A stretch of DNA of 64,000 nt, from assembly GCA_950295325.1 (NCBI GenBank), contig OX485809.1:21950001-22014000 (forward strand), read 5' to 3'. The notes under the pieces were generated by a model. The model did not search any database and was not told where the DNA came from. It saw nothing but the letters and a program-made list of their open reading frames with translations. A program made the translations under genes and the position numbers. The first letter of the stretch is position 1; the number at the start of each line of letters is the position of its first letter. Origin of the DNA: Polytrichum commune (taxonomy: Eukaryota > Streptophyta > Polytrichopsida > Polytrichales > Polytrichaceae). This document shows positions 1 to 11,500 of this stretch, piece after piece.

Positions 1-430
1 GTTTCTTGATCTCCACTCGGGTTGTGTGGGTTTGCCCATGTTTGGTTGTATTTTGGTTGCTCTCTTGCAATTGAATTTTCAATTTGTGCCAAAAAAAAAG
101 AGAAAAAGACAAGTGGCATGGCGTGGTACACACCAATGACAATGGTGATCCTAATAATATGTGGACAAGATAATACATTGATTCACTATATATGCACCTT
201 AATTTGAAAACAAAGATATCTCATTCTAAGTGCAAGTTGGTGGGATGGACATTAGTGACAAATGGTGATGCCAAATCACACACAAAAAGAAGTAATTAAA
301 ATCATATCAATTAACTTCACACTATACCCCCATTTTATTTCGAACACCCACCTCTCGTATGTTTTCATAGAAGGGGAAGTATGGGCCAACATGAAAGATT
401 AAGCAAATCACAAGGCATGGGATTAATCAT
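1..430. other. intergenic, no gene seen
   Basis: AT-rich sequence without a recognisable coding frame or RNA gene. The short open frames here have no recognisable content. The LINE relic appears to begin just downstream, but its 5' end cannot be fixed. Confidence 0.4.
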
Positions 431-499
431 GGGTTAAAACTTGAATTTCTCAAATGGGTTGCAAATGATCTATGTGAGCCTATCACAAAGCTATTTGAT

Positions 500-2330
500 T
501 TAGTGGCCAGAGAGGGTTTCCAAGCTTCATGAATTGTCAACATTATTCAATTGATCTTCAAATCGGGTGAAAGAAATTCCCTTGGGAACTAAAGGACCAT
601 AATGCTAGGCACAAAAAAATAATTAGTCAATGAGCGTACTTGAAAGGGTCCAAAGTGTGAGGATAAGCACATTTCAAGGAAGGTCGATCTACTTTGAACC
701 ACATTCTTATATTGCACACTTTAACTAAACAAGAAGCATTTGTACGTCGATGTCTCTATTCTTGTTTTGTTGATTTCAAATAAGCTTTCGACATAGTTCC
801 ATGTGACAAGCTTTGGGAATGCCTCCAACAATTAGGAGTACCACTTCATTTACCACAAGCCATAAAAACCATGTTCACCACATTCTACCCAACAAAACGA
901 ATCAACAGTGACACACATGGTGAAGTAATGTTTGACATTGGTGTTAATCAAGGATGATTCTTTCCCCCACACTATTTGGCTTGTACATTGATGAACTTGA
1001 AACATATTTGGAAAAGATCAACAAGGGTTCTCTGTGTTTAATTAACATAGTGGTTGTCATTCTTCTTCATGCTAACTGTATCCATCTGCTCTCTAAATCA
1101 AAAGCAAACATACAAAGCTTTTGAACAAACTATATGAGTTTTGCACTTGTTCTAGCCTTGAAATCAATTCATCTAAGACCACATCCTGGGTTCTGGCCGC
1201 AACTGAAGGAAACTAAACTAAGAGGTATTTTACCTAGACAAGGACCAAATTGAGATAATCATGAATATAAATACCTTGGGGTTGATTTCTATTCACATGA
1301 TTGCTTTGGGCCATCGAGTAAATGGCGAAAAATTGCAAGTATGAAAGCCTTGATGGGCACCTTAAGGAAAGAAGTAGTAGTTGTAGTCACATTCTAGAAA
1401 CTCAAGTTTCATTTATTCAAGGCTTTGGTGCTTCCAACTTACACATATGGCACTGAAATTTGGGGAGGCGACTTAATTGGAAAATCCTCATTGGAAGGTT
1501 TCCAAGAAGGGCATGAAGAAACATATGATGCCTCACGTGAAAGTGTGGTCTTCAACAACCTATCATATTTTATTGGCCAAATTTGGAGAATTTCCCATAG
1601 AGACATACACTCTTAATGCTCACTACGGGTTTTCAACAACGGCTTGCCCATCTACCCTCCTCTTGGCTTGTCAATCAAGCAACCTCACTTTCTCGACAAT
1701 TTGCCAAACAAGGATTCAACATTTGGCACAAATCGTCAACCATGTGGAAGGCATCATGGGGTCTATCTCACTAGGAAGCCCATGACAACCCAACCACATC
1801 AAAAATCACATTTGATGATATCAAGGAGGCTTTTCTTGCTAAAGAGTGGAACTTTGTCCATCTCTCATGAAAGAAACTAGATTCCTTCCACCTCGACTTA
1901 AATACGAATGTGGATTGTACTTGAAGCAACCATTAAGACCACCAAAACGCAAGATCATTGTTGCTTACCGCACCTCAAATCATAGATTTGCCATTGAAAT
2001 TGGATGATGGTATTGTGTCCCTACCTCTAGAGATAGAAGATTATGCCACTTTTGCTCTTATAATATGGTTGAAAAAGAGGTTGACTTTGTGTTGGAGTGT
2101 CCCCTATTTAACCCCATTAGAGATAAGTTTTCGTCATTGTTTGAGAATGTAGTATTAGGAAGCCTCAAGTCTTTCTTTCAATTCAATTGGACCAACAAGT
2201 TGACATTAGCATCTATCTCACGGAGGTTACTGCATTTCGCAACTTTAGGAAATTAACCAATTTGAAACCAACCCGATGTACTTTCAATCCCATTAGCCTT
2301 TTGGCTTCATGGACTTTGAAATCTTGATAT
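500..2330 (+). mobile_element. degenerate LINE (non-LTR retrotransposon), reverse transcriptase part
   Basis: Translated in shifting frames, the stretch reads as a plant LINE reverse transcriptase. Around 560-610 there is a segment resembling the 'NSLGNxRTIML' block. Around 755-850 comes 'FVDFK*AFDIVPCDKLWECL', and around 935-1010 'FDIGVNQG*FFPPTLFGLYIDELE'. Around 1050-1080 the catalytic strand reads 'VVVILLHANCI', so the YADD box has become HANC. Further on are 'YKYLGVDF' (about 1265) and 'ALVLPTYTYGTEIWGG' (about 1420-1470). The C-terminal zinc-like motif 'CHFCSYNMVEKEVDFVLECP' lies at about 2045-2105, with Asp where His is usual. Several stops and frameshifts show it is dead. No endonuclease domain or poly-A tail was identified, so it is probably 5'-truncated. 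Identification as LINE RT rests on motif order and is fairly secure. Boundaries are approximate. Confidence 0.85.
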
Positions 2331-2828
2331 ATTACATTCTTAATACCAAAATGTCTTGTAATACATACTGGTAGTGCACACCATTTAATTTTTTGTAAAA
2401 TCAAATTGGTGTTGTTTTTTTATTTATTTGTTGCGTTCCACAATATTCAAAATAAATTATGTACATATTGAGAATCTTGTTTCTTTTTCCACTTATGGAT
2501 GATGAGATGAATGATTGATTTGGACAAAAATATGTTTTGCCATTGAACAACAATAAGATAAATATATGTGAGATTTTAAGTTTCTAAACTGAGATATGTC
2601 CACATGAACTAGAAGGAGACAAAGGTCATTGACCAGGTGATGGGTGTCTCATATTGGACTAGGATTCCAACATTTGAAATATGTTTGGTTTGGGGTGTTG
2701 CCCAGCTAAAGATAGTTGTTGCATACAAAGGGAGCTCAAGCCTCAAGTTGGTGATGGCTCCCACCGCACTTGGATGCGCCATCCTCCTTCATATGAAAGC
2801 AAAATCTTAAGGAATGTGTGTGTGTATG

Positions 2829-4143
2829 TTGGCCTATGATCTCCTCCGATTTGAAATGGAAATGATCCTCGTCAAACTCTATAAACCCATAAGAGTTCTG
2901 GAGAGCATTCTCTGGAGCAAGAATCAAGGGACGCAGATCAACAATCCGGGCAAGATTGGCGATGAGCCAAAGCCTCGGATCAATGATGAATCACCCGGTG
3001 TGTTGGCCTATGATCTCCATCGATATGAGGTTGAAATGATCCTTTATCAAACTCCCTAAATCCATAAGAGCTCTGGAGAGCATTCTCTAGAGCGAAAATC
3101 AAGTGACGCAGGTCAACAATCCGGACAAGAAATGGCGATGAACCAAAGCCTCTGATCAATGATAAATCACCGGGTGCGTTAGCCCATGATCTCCATCGAT
3201 GTGAGATCGAAATGATCCTTTGTCAAACTCGACATATCCATTAGAGTTCTGGAGAGCGAACAAGAATTGAGGGATGCAGCTCATCAGCAATCCGGCCGAG
3301 AATGGCAATGAGCCTAAGTGTCGGATCGATGATGAATCATCCAGTGTGTTGGCCTATGATCTCCATTGACGTGAGATTGAAATCCTTCGTGAAACTCCAC
3401 AAATCCATCAGAAGAACAAGAATCAGCAAGGTATGCAGATCATCAATGATTTGTACAAGGCAAGAATGGCGGTGAACCATAGCCTCGAATCAATGACAAA
3501 TCATCCAGTGTGTTCGCCTATCTCCATGGACAGGAGATTGAAACAATCCTTTGTCAAACTCCACAAATCCATTACAGCAACAAGGGATGCATAGCAACAA
3601 TGCGGGCAAGGCTACAATGTCGATGAGCCAAATCTTCGGATGGATGACGAATCATCGTGTGTTGGTGTCGACATGAGAATAAAATGATCCCTTGTCAAAC
3701 TCCACAAGTCCGCTAGAAAGGAACAAGAATCAAGGGATGTAAGATAATCAACAATCCGGGCAAGGCAAGAATGGCGAGAACCAAAGCTTCAAGGAACCAT
3801 CCAGTGTGTTGGCCTATCTCCGTGGACAGGAGATTGAAATCCTTTGTCAAACTCCACAAAACCCTTAGAAGAACAAGAGTCACCAAGGGATGCTAATCAT
3901 AAATAATCCGGGGAAGGCGAGAATGGCGATGAGCCAGAGCCTCGGATCAATGAAGAATCATCCAGTGTGTTGGCCTATGATCGTCATCGACATGAGATTG
4001 AAATGGTCCTTTGTCAAACTCAACAATTCCATTAGCGGAACAAGAATCAAGGGATGCAGATCATCAACAATCCGAGCAAGGCAAGACTACTGGCGACCAT
4101 GAGCCAGAGCCTCGGATCGATGACTCACGAATCATCCAGTGTG
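2829..4143. repeat. tandem satellite, eight units of about 147-176 bp
   Basis: The anchor TTGGCCTATGATCTCC or a close variant recurs at about 2829, 3003, 3178, 3349, 3513, 3662, 3809 and 3970, with a last trace at 4143. Unit lengths are roughly 174, 176, 170, 164, 149, 147, 161 and 173 bp. Each unit also carries the submotifs GATCCTTTGTCAAACTCC, AACAAGAATCAAGGGATG and GAGCCAAAGCCTCGGATC. Units have diverged by small deletions, so the array is old. It stops about 80 bp beyond the stop codon of the neighbouring minus-strand gene. Unit length is in the range of plant satellites, but a block of eight copies is a local minisatellite rather than evidence for a centromere. Confidence 0.9.
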
Positions 4144-4190
4144 TTTTGATATATTACAAATTTTTCTTGTACAGATTGAACTGAAGACTC

Positions 4191-4217
4191 CAGACAGACA
4201 GACAGACAGACAGACAT
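4191..4217. repeat. (CAGA)n microsatellite
   Basis: Six CAGA tetranucleotides in a row, lying between the satellite array and the stop codon of the minus-strand gene. It would therefore be in that gene's short 3' untranslated region. Confidence 0.9.
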
Positions 4218-4225
4218 CGACTAAT

Positions 4226-7200
4226 TCACCCAAAGTCCTGCTTCAAGATGTCATCTGCACTGAACTCAGCGTACTTCTTTTGACTACCTTTCAAGATACG
4301 CTTCATCTGCTGCGCATCTCGCCTAGCCGACATACCGAAACTACGTTCTCCGATGGGACCTTCATCGTCACTATCCATAAACCTACTCTTCTGATGAAAA
4401 TTGGAGAAAGACCTCATCCTCTGCGGCCACGAAAAAAGCCTGCCTGTGCACGGGGCTATGTGGGCAACACCCCGACTCCTCTTGGACACCGACGGCACAA
4501 AAGAGGCAGATCTTGCCTGAGAAGAAAATTTGCGAGAGGAAGTAAGCTTCTCAGGCTCTTGTTGTGTTGCTGCAGCAGCAGAAGGTTGTTGAGGATGCCT
4601 CCATCGCCTGCTACTCTTTCTCGACGAGGAAGTGATTCGAGGTCCAGATTCTTCATCACCAGCTACTTCCCAGCTTTTCACACTGGGGAAGATGCTGTCA
4701 TCTTCATCCTTGGACTTCACCTTGCTGGGATCGGGTGGGGAGCTGTTCGTGTGACGCTTGGATCCGTGATTTGCAAGCTTTTCGATGCCTTTGGAGATGT
4801 GGGAGAACACTTGGGGGATGGTGTGTCTCTTTGACCCGCCCTTGGGACTGTCTAACCCTAGGGACTCATCGATCGCCCTACCGGTCACATAAGGAACCCA
4901 GTGGCCATGGCGGTCCAATTTCCTTGTCGTTGCTGATGTTGTTGATGTTGTTGTTGCTTCTTGTTGATGCTGATGTTGTTGCGGTATGGATTGCCTGCTG
5001 CTGTCTGTTGTGTCGTTGAAAATCTCCTCCAAAGCCTCCTGAGATGACAAGGAGTCCTTGTACTTAAAGTTCGGGGGAAACAGAAACTCCAGGTCGGTGC
5101 GATCCAACACACCATCGCCATCTTCTTTCCCTAGCCATGGCTCCCACTTCTCCGCTTCCTGAAAGTAACGCAACTCCTCAAAAACAACGTGGTTCACATA
5201 TTTGTGCTCATCTGCGTCCCACTTCTCATCCGAGGAGCTCTCCGGAACTACAGAACTCACTGGAGAGTTATGCAGTGGAGATTTCGGTGGAGATTCTGGC
5301 ATAGATTTCGGTGTAGAATTCGGTGTGGAGTTCAGATCGGTGTCCCGTAACAACCAGCTTCTCTCATTTCTCTCAAACGGATCTTCTTCTGACGAAGTCT
5401 CCAGCATCGCCTTGGCAGTGTATGTAAACCTGGAGAAGAACGGCTTCTCAAGCTCAGACACCGAAGTTTCGGATCTGCCTGCATCTGCCTTCTTCTTCCT
5501 GAGCCAGTAGAGCTCAAAAGGTTTGGAATCTTCCACATGTCCTTCTTCATCTTTTTCCCTGTTGATTCCAAAACCTTCGAGAATCGATTCCAAGTCGGAT
5601 GACTCATCTCTATAGATGAAGGTGGAAGAGCAAGGCCGTTGATGGTTTCTCGGTTCGGAGCTGTCATCAGACATCGAGTTTGGCATTTCATCAGGCTCTT
5701 GAGACAACACTGATGCAGGTGAGTCCCTGTACATGAAGGCCACTGTTCGAGGTGCGTCCAGGTCAGGGTTGAATCTTTCAGCTCCTCTTAATCCAGTCTG
5801 GAAGAAGAGCGAAGGAGAATTGCTTCCTGCAAGTTGTCCAGGCGGCTGCTCATCCGACACAACGGAGGTTGTTGGAGACCTCTCGTAGGTGAAGGAGGAA
5901 GGAGATGGATACGAAATTTCTTCTTCCTTTCCCACTCCCTCTCCCCCTTCCTCCTCTTCTGCCTCCTTCACCCCCTCCTCGCTGCAATCTTTGAAACTTC
6001 GATACCGGTGCTCGAGTTGTCTCACACTCTGGGGAGGGAATTGCTCAAACTCTTTCTTGATCTCATCGAAAGAAGAGTAACCATTAGGACTGTTGTGGTT
6101 GTTCTCCTCCTCCCACACAAATGGTGATCCCCTGCTGCCCTTGGGTGGTTTCTGCGACTCCAAAATTGCAGATGATCCTCCGCCCAATCCAGAAGCTGCT
6201 TGCAGGTACTGCGGGTCCTGAAAATCCTTGGAAACAGACTGCGAGGATCTTCGTCTCGAAGGTGACGATGATGACTCGCACTCCCACAGCCTGAACGATG
6301 GCTCATCTTCTTCTTCTTGGAAGTCCAAAACTGTCACCCTTGGTGCCAAATGGTCGAACGTCGATGATCCTTTTCTTCTTTCATTGTCCTCATGACGTTT
6401 TGGTAACAATGGCTGAATCTGGAGGGTTTGGTTTATGTCTGCATCTTGCTCATGATCCACCACCCTTCGAACTGTCGTCGAAGTTAGTGCCACCGGCGAC
6501 TTAATCGACTTTTCCCCCTGCCCAATCCACTGCGTGCCTTGCATCACTTCGTTGGGTTGCGAGCCCACTTCTGAAAGTCCACCATCACGTGGCCCTGAAT
6601 TTCTTTCTTGTTCTTCATCATCATCTTCGACAATTGTCTCAGGCTCTTCAACAATTTGTCCCAAAAGCTGGTTGTGCCGCAATCTCCCCTCATCTTCATC
6701 GGAAGAAGACTCACTTTCTGAAAAAACAGTCTCCAGCTCCGGCAACTCCAGGGAGGCTAACGAAGCCTCGTTGATTCCTTCCTCTTGTTGCTGCTTCCCC
6801 CCGGTCACTCGATCAACAACAGTAGCATCAGTCTTAGATTTCAGCGCAGAAAATTTTCCATAACCAAATGCCTCCTCGTCATCATCACCTTCCACCGGTG
6901 ATAATTCGACGTCAGTGTCTTCCAGAGAGTAGAGCTCATCTGCAAACCTCACCTCATGCGAGTCACCGTCTGGTGAATGCTGTGGAGCCATGATAAAGGT
7001 TGGCAATTCTTTGTACGTCTTACAAGTCGAAGATGCCAGCAGCTTAAACCCCAACTGTTGTTGTTGTTGTTGTTGTTGTTGTTGTGAATCTTCAACCTCC
7101 TTGCATTTTGCAGGGCTAACTGTTGCTGCTTCAGTTTCGAAGTTAGGGCGCTTCGAAACCGTATGACACTGCTTGGCAAGCGCAATTAGATTGTCTAGGA

Positions 7201-7636
7201 CTTGCAACGCCCATGTGACCTCGGGATCTTTCGATGTCTCGGGGTAAGGCACAACTTGACCATTCACGTTGTTGTTATTGCCGCCATTGCAATTGCTGCT
7301 GTCGATTGCATCTTTGAGAGCCTGATCTGTTCTGTGATCCTCTTCCTCCGACGGAACGCTCACAAGCTCCAAATTGCTAGATGGTTTTTTGGAAGAAAAC
7401 CCCCAGCTCACGAGAGACAGGAAGTTGAACATCGCCGAAATTGATTGATCTCCACTTTCGAACCACCTGCGACACGCGGACAAAAAGGGGGCAAGACACT
7501 TTAGTACTTTGACCGCCACATTTGCGTGGAATGGAAGTAGATGTGGAATGTGGGATTCTGATGCTGCCATCATCTCCTCATTCGAATGTCTCATGAGTTT
7601 CTTTAAGTCAATGTTATAAGAATCTATTGGTGACAT
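4226..7636 (-). CDS. unrecognised large acidic, Ser-rich protein with poly-Gln run (1136 aa)
   Basis: A single uninterrupted frame ends at a TGA at 4226-4228. The frame stays open a few codons upstream of 7636, but only through a GTG and then an in-frame TGA. The first usable ATG is at 7634-7636, giving MSPIDSYNIDLKKLMRH at the N terminus. Near residues 25-85 there is a hydrophobic/aromatic stretch ('HLLPFHANVAVKVLKCLAPF', then 'FNFLSLVSWGF') that may be an amphipathic or membrane-associating segment. Ten Gln follow at about residues 190-200. The rest is mostly acidic, Ser/Pro-rich and probably disordered, with islands that look folded: 'YSSFDEIKKEFEQFP', 'KPFELYWLRKKKA', 'EELRYFQEAEKWEPWLG' and a basic C terminus with 'SFGMSARRDAQQMKRILKG'. 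I do not recognise the family. Length, base composition and an undamaged frame argue that it is real. A non-coding 5' exon upstream is possible. Confidence 0.85.
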   Translation of the reverse strand: MSPIDSYNIDLKKLMRHSNEEMMAASESHIPHLLPFHANVAVKVLKCLAPFLSACRRWFESGDQSISAMFNFLSLVSWGFSSKKPSSNLELVSVPSEEEDHRTDQALKDAIDSSNCNGGNNNNVNGQVVPYPETSKDPEVTWALQVLDNLIALAKQCHTVSKRPNFETEAATVSPAKCKEVEDSQQQQQQQQQQLGFKLLASSTCKTYKELPTFIMAPQHSPDGDSHEVRFADELYSLEDTDVELSPVEGDDDEEAFGYGKFSALKSKTDATVVDRVTGGKQQQEEGINEASLASLELPELETVFSESESSSDEDEGRLRHNQLLGQIVEEPETIVEDDDEEQERNSGPRDGGLSEVGSQPNEVMQGTQWIGQGEKSIKSPVALTSTTVRRVVDHEQDADINQTLQIQPLLPKRHEDNERRKGSSTFDHLAPRVTVLDFQEEEDEPSFRLWECESSSSPSRRRSSQSVSKDFQDPQYLQAASGLGGGSSAILESQKPPKGSRGSPFVWEEENNHNSPNGYSSFDEIKKEFEQFPPQSVRQLEHRYRSFKDCSEEGVKEAEEEEGGEGVGKEEEISYPSPSSFTYERSPTTSVVSDEQPPGQLAGSNSPSLFFQTGLRGAERFNPDLDAPRTVAFMYRDSPASVLSQEPDEMPNSMSDDSSEPRNHQRPCSSTFIYRDESSDLESILEGFGINREKDEEGHVEDSKPFELYWLRKKKADAGRSETSVSELEKPFFSRFTYTAKAMLETSSEEDPFERNERSWLLRDTDLNSTPNSTPKSMPESPPKSPLHNSPVSSVVPESSSDEKWDADEHKYVNHVVFEELRYFQEAEKWEPWLGKEDGDGVLDRTDLEFLFPPNFKYKDSLSSQEALEEIFNDTTDSSRQSIPQQHQHQQEATTTSTTSATTRKLDRHGHWVPYVTGRAIDESLGLDSPKGGSKRHTIPQVFSHISKGIEKLANHGSKRHTNSSPPDPSKVKSKDEDDSIFPSVKSWEVAGDEESGPRITSSSRKSSRRWRHPQQPSAAAATQQEPEKLTSSRKFSSQARSASFVPSVSKRSRGVAHIAPCTGRLFSWPQRMRSFSNFHQKSRFMDSDDEGPIGERSFGMSARRDAQQMKRILKGSQKKYAEFSADDILKQDFG

Positions 7637-8560
7637 AACCTTCCGAGGAGCCACACAGCCAGAATCTCAGATTGTTTAAACACTAGTCCAATTTAGCAAA
7701 CTTGGTGGCATCAGCAGCTCCATATTGAACAGAACAGACTGTTTCCAAATTAGTTGCCACTCATCACAGACACAACGTCGGTTCTTCTCTATTTTGGCAT
7801 GGCCCAAAATGTGACTCTTACACCAATTAGTATCGCAGGAATCACCGAAGAACAGAAGTTCCTCGGCGCTCAATCGGTCAATTTGGGATTACAGCAGTCC
7901 GCACAAGATGAAAGATTGAAACCAGGGAAGAAAATCACCCACCTTGGTTCCTTCCTTCTAAGACGAAGCTCCGGAGCCACTAATAATTATTAGCTCACGT
8001 CTGCCTGCCATCCTGCAAACTTGGCTGTTGTAAATTTCTGCGACAATTATCATTTCTGGCCTCTCGACACACAGACCTGTGTCTCTCTCGGTAGAATGAC
8101 TGTTTTGGCTTGTTTTATTTTTTGCTCAAGTATTCATGTCTACGAAGTGTGAGTCTCTCTGCGCATGATGATGCTTGTATGTAATTGTGCGGTGTTGAGA
8201 TCGCTCTTTCCTAGAAATTGATAGCAGAAAGAAAGTTTGAAGTTTGAACATGTGAAGGTTTTGGTAGGTTTTGGTAGGTTTTGGAAGGTGTTTGTTCACA
8301 TTTAAGTCTGTTTGTTTGTTCAGATTTCTGGTTTCTACGTTTGAGAGGTGTTCAATCTTTTCCTGTTCCGCTTTCGCTTACAATACACATGCAAGTGCTT
8401 GGACTGTTGATAAAAACGGGCTGCTCGACCTCTTCTTCCACGCATTAAAGAGCAGACCGAAGCTCTCATAGCTCTCTCACACTCTTCCACCCCCGAAACC
8501 CCTCAAATCTCTTCTTCGCTCCAACTCAAGCTACAAATTCCTTACACTAAAGTCCAATTG
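7637..8560 (-). promoter_or_regulatory. probable 5' UTR/promoter region of the 4226-7636 gene
   Basis: Lies immediately upstream of the start codon on the minus strand. A good splice donor (AAG|GTGGGT on the minus strand, about 7940-7950) suggests a 5'-UTR intron. An upstream ATG-like frame of about 65 codons (7676-7873, minus) has no recognisable content and would be a uORF if transcribed. Between 8260 and 8290 GGTTTTGGTA is repeated three times. Transcription start and intron limits cannot be decided from sequence alone. Confidence 0.35.
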
Positions 8561-11500
8561 CCTACAAGAATGATCACTCACCCAATTCGACCCGGGCCTC
8601 CAGATTCCGCTCAGAACCTTCGGCAGGATGCCTAACCCTCTCCAATCCTTCCACAAGTTGCAACATAACCCTCTCCGCTCAAGAAAACATCAATTAACAA
8701 TACACGTGATCCTTGATCACTTTCGACCTCACCGACCCCAAACCCAAACCCTTCGATGACACACGAATCCTCCCTGCGTATCCCCAAAACACCTCTTTTA
8801 GCACAGATTCGGCCACAAATGAATTGCACCAGAATCATGTTGTGGATTCTTCCGGTCCCTTCTACCGAGTGAACACACCGACGGGATGACAGCCAACCTC
8901 ACAAAGGCTGATGAGTTAAGTTAGTTGAATGCCTACCTTCAATGTTTTCCTTCAACTTCTTCTTCCTAGCTTCTTCCTCACATCACTCTAGTCCTTCCAG
9001 GCTTAGCTTTCATGCCCTTTTTCTGTGCAGGCTCCTTCTGTGCAGGTTCCAGTGGTAACTACCTAGAATTTATCTTACATGTACTTCGAACTCCTGCCTT
9101 TAAGGCAAGTTGCTCCAATCATATTTTGGGTTTTATTTTTTAACTGAGTTCCTTTGCTCCAATCCTTTTACTCATGCAGTTAATGCTTACATGCTGTTAC
9201 TGTTGTCATGGCCGCCTTCAAGTTCCTCCAACCTTTGACACTTGGTGGAGTCTGGACCCACCAAGATGTTGCTGATCTCACACTACTTTCCATATTTTTA
9301 TGATGTTGCAAAACTATCACTTTGGGGCTAAAGTTGACTTGAATCAATCAACTGCCAATTCGGGTCATGCTTTGATCATACTTCGCGTATTGATCTGCAT
9401 CATCTAAGCTAAACAGCATGCCACGTATGAATGAACTCATGAATTTGATCCGCACATTGACCGAGTTTATTCTGAACCAGTAAGAGTGAGGGTTAAGAAT
9501 CTCCGAAACTCGTGGAACTTATTGGATGCCTGGTGTGATTTATTTGTGAAAGTTACAAGTTCGTAAGCATGTAAAACTGCAGCAAAGGTCATATACGCCT
9601 GATAAGGAACTCATGAATCTATGTTGGAAGCATACCTAATGACTTTGCTAGCAAAAACACGGTTTTTAAAACCCTGAATTTAAGAGCTCATAAGGTTATA
9701 GTGGTTACACCAAGTGATGTTTGTCGACAAGTCTATTGTTGATTGGAAACAAACATGCATGTTATCACCTATAATTGATGACTTTTGTCATGGTCTAACC
9801 ACTACGTCTAGTAATAGACATGTATTGCTTTGCCATTGGTTTTGCTACACACCCAACATCTACCTCCTCGTTATCGTTGGGTGTCTATTACAACCCACAA
9901 CGTGGGTCCTCGCTCCCATTACTTCGTTTGTAAAAAGTCTAGCAAAACATTGACCAAGTTTTATAATTACATGAATATGAGAAGGAACTCATGAAACGTA
10001 TCGTGGAAAGCCTAGAGATTTTGCTAGATTCAATCATAATTCTATCATGGAGCAAACCCTACAAATCATGTGTCAATTCTAGACATTGGCTTTACTAGGC
10101 ACTCAATACCAACCTCACAGATACACTCTTTCTTCTCTTTGGTGTGGACCTTATTATTTTTGAACTATTTTTTTACTCAACCAATAATCTTCCATCCACA
10201 TATTCATAAATTAGTCATTCTTTGACAACCAATTCCAAACCCCAATGCGTGAATCACATGTACCCCACCCACATTTTTAAGTACCCACGCTTAAGAAGAG
10301 AAAGGGTGTATCACAACTCAATAAGTTGAAATCTTATTAAAGCATGTGACATGGCTCTCTGCATTCATCAACCTAAGGTACGTATACCTAGAACCAACAC
10401 ATGGCCTCAAACCAACAACTAAAAATCTTATAGAATAGTGTATATTGATTATGAGGATGTAACCACCTGGACATTTGATATAGGTGTCAGGTTTAGGTCG
10501 CCTACAAATGAAACCTTTTACCCAAGTTATAACTTTTGCATACAATATCCAAATGGTCCACTCTTTAATGCATCGGAAACAAAAACATATAAATTGGAGT
10601 ATTATAACAACCTACAATATGGTCAGTAGTGCTTATTATGTCCGTTTTAGGTGTGCTTACATTAGTGCATGAAACAATTAGCAAAACATTGACTAAATTT
10701 TGTGTTTTATGTGAATACGAGAAGGAACTCATAGATTATATTGTTGAAAGCCTAGTGATCGATTTCGCTAGACGAAGTCATAACCCCCCCCCCCCCCCCA
10801 AGGGAGCAAACACACAATTCATGAACATGAATTTTGGAAATCGCAGAGCACTCAACGTTGGCCCTTCATTTCTCCACTTTAAATATGACCACCTGAGTTT
10901 TGGTCCAACGAAAACGTTCAACCGCAGTTTAGTGTAGAATTTGGTTTGGAGGGAAGCAGGGTGAGGGGATGATTACACCGGCTACAGCTGGCATCATCCA
11001 TCAGCATCACCGGCTATAATGATGTGAAAAGTGGTGGACTAACATCTATTTCTCAACATAATCCCCCAGCAATTTCACGACTAGAACCGGACGAAAAGTT
11101 TGGTGGGATCAAAGGCCCGAGTGGGCTTTCCAACAGCACCTTACACCCAAAGGCATCTAATCCGCTTGCGATTCGAGCCTCATCACATCCGCCTTCCAAC
11201 AGCCTCATTGCAATTAAACTTCCGCAACCGAAACGAAAATAGGACGCTGCTAGCGCTCTAAGCAATGATGGCCCAAAACATGATTGCCACAAAGCGCAAA
11301 GCACTATGAATAAAGCACACATAAACTGCCAACCGGGATTCATTAGCCCCTATTCCCAAGCAAGAGACAGCGGTCCCATAAATGGCTACAAAACCAACCC
11401 ATCACTCCCCTACATGCTTGACCCATTTTGTCACAAAGAACGAACCTCATAACATGATAACGTTTCCCGGGACTAGACATCCACCTCTTTGAACTTAGCC

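Noticed and set aside
4139-4834. 231-codon frame on the plus strand
   Set aside because: Antisense shadow of the 4226-7636 gene, starting within the satellite.
7637-7654. GTG start for the 4226-7636 gene
   Set aside because: A plant nuclear gene would normally start at ATG, and the first in-frame ATG is at 7634-7636.
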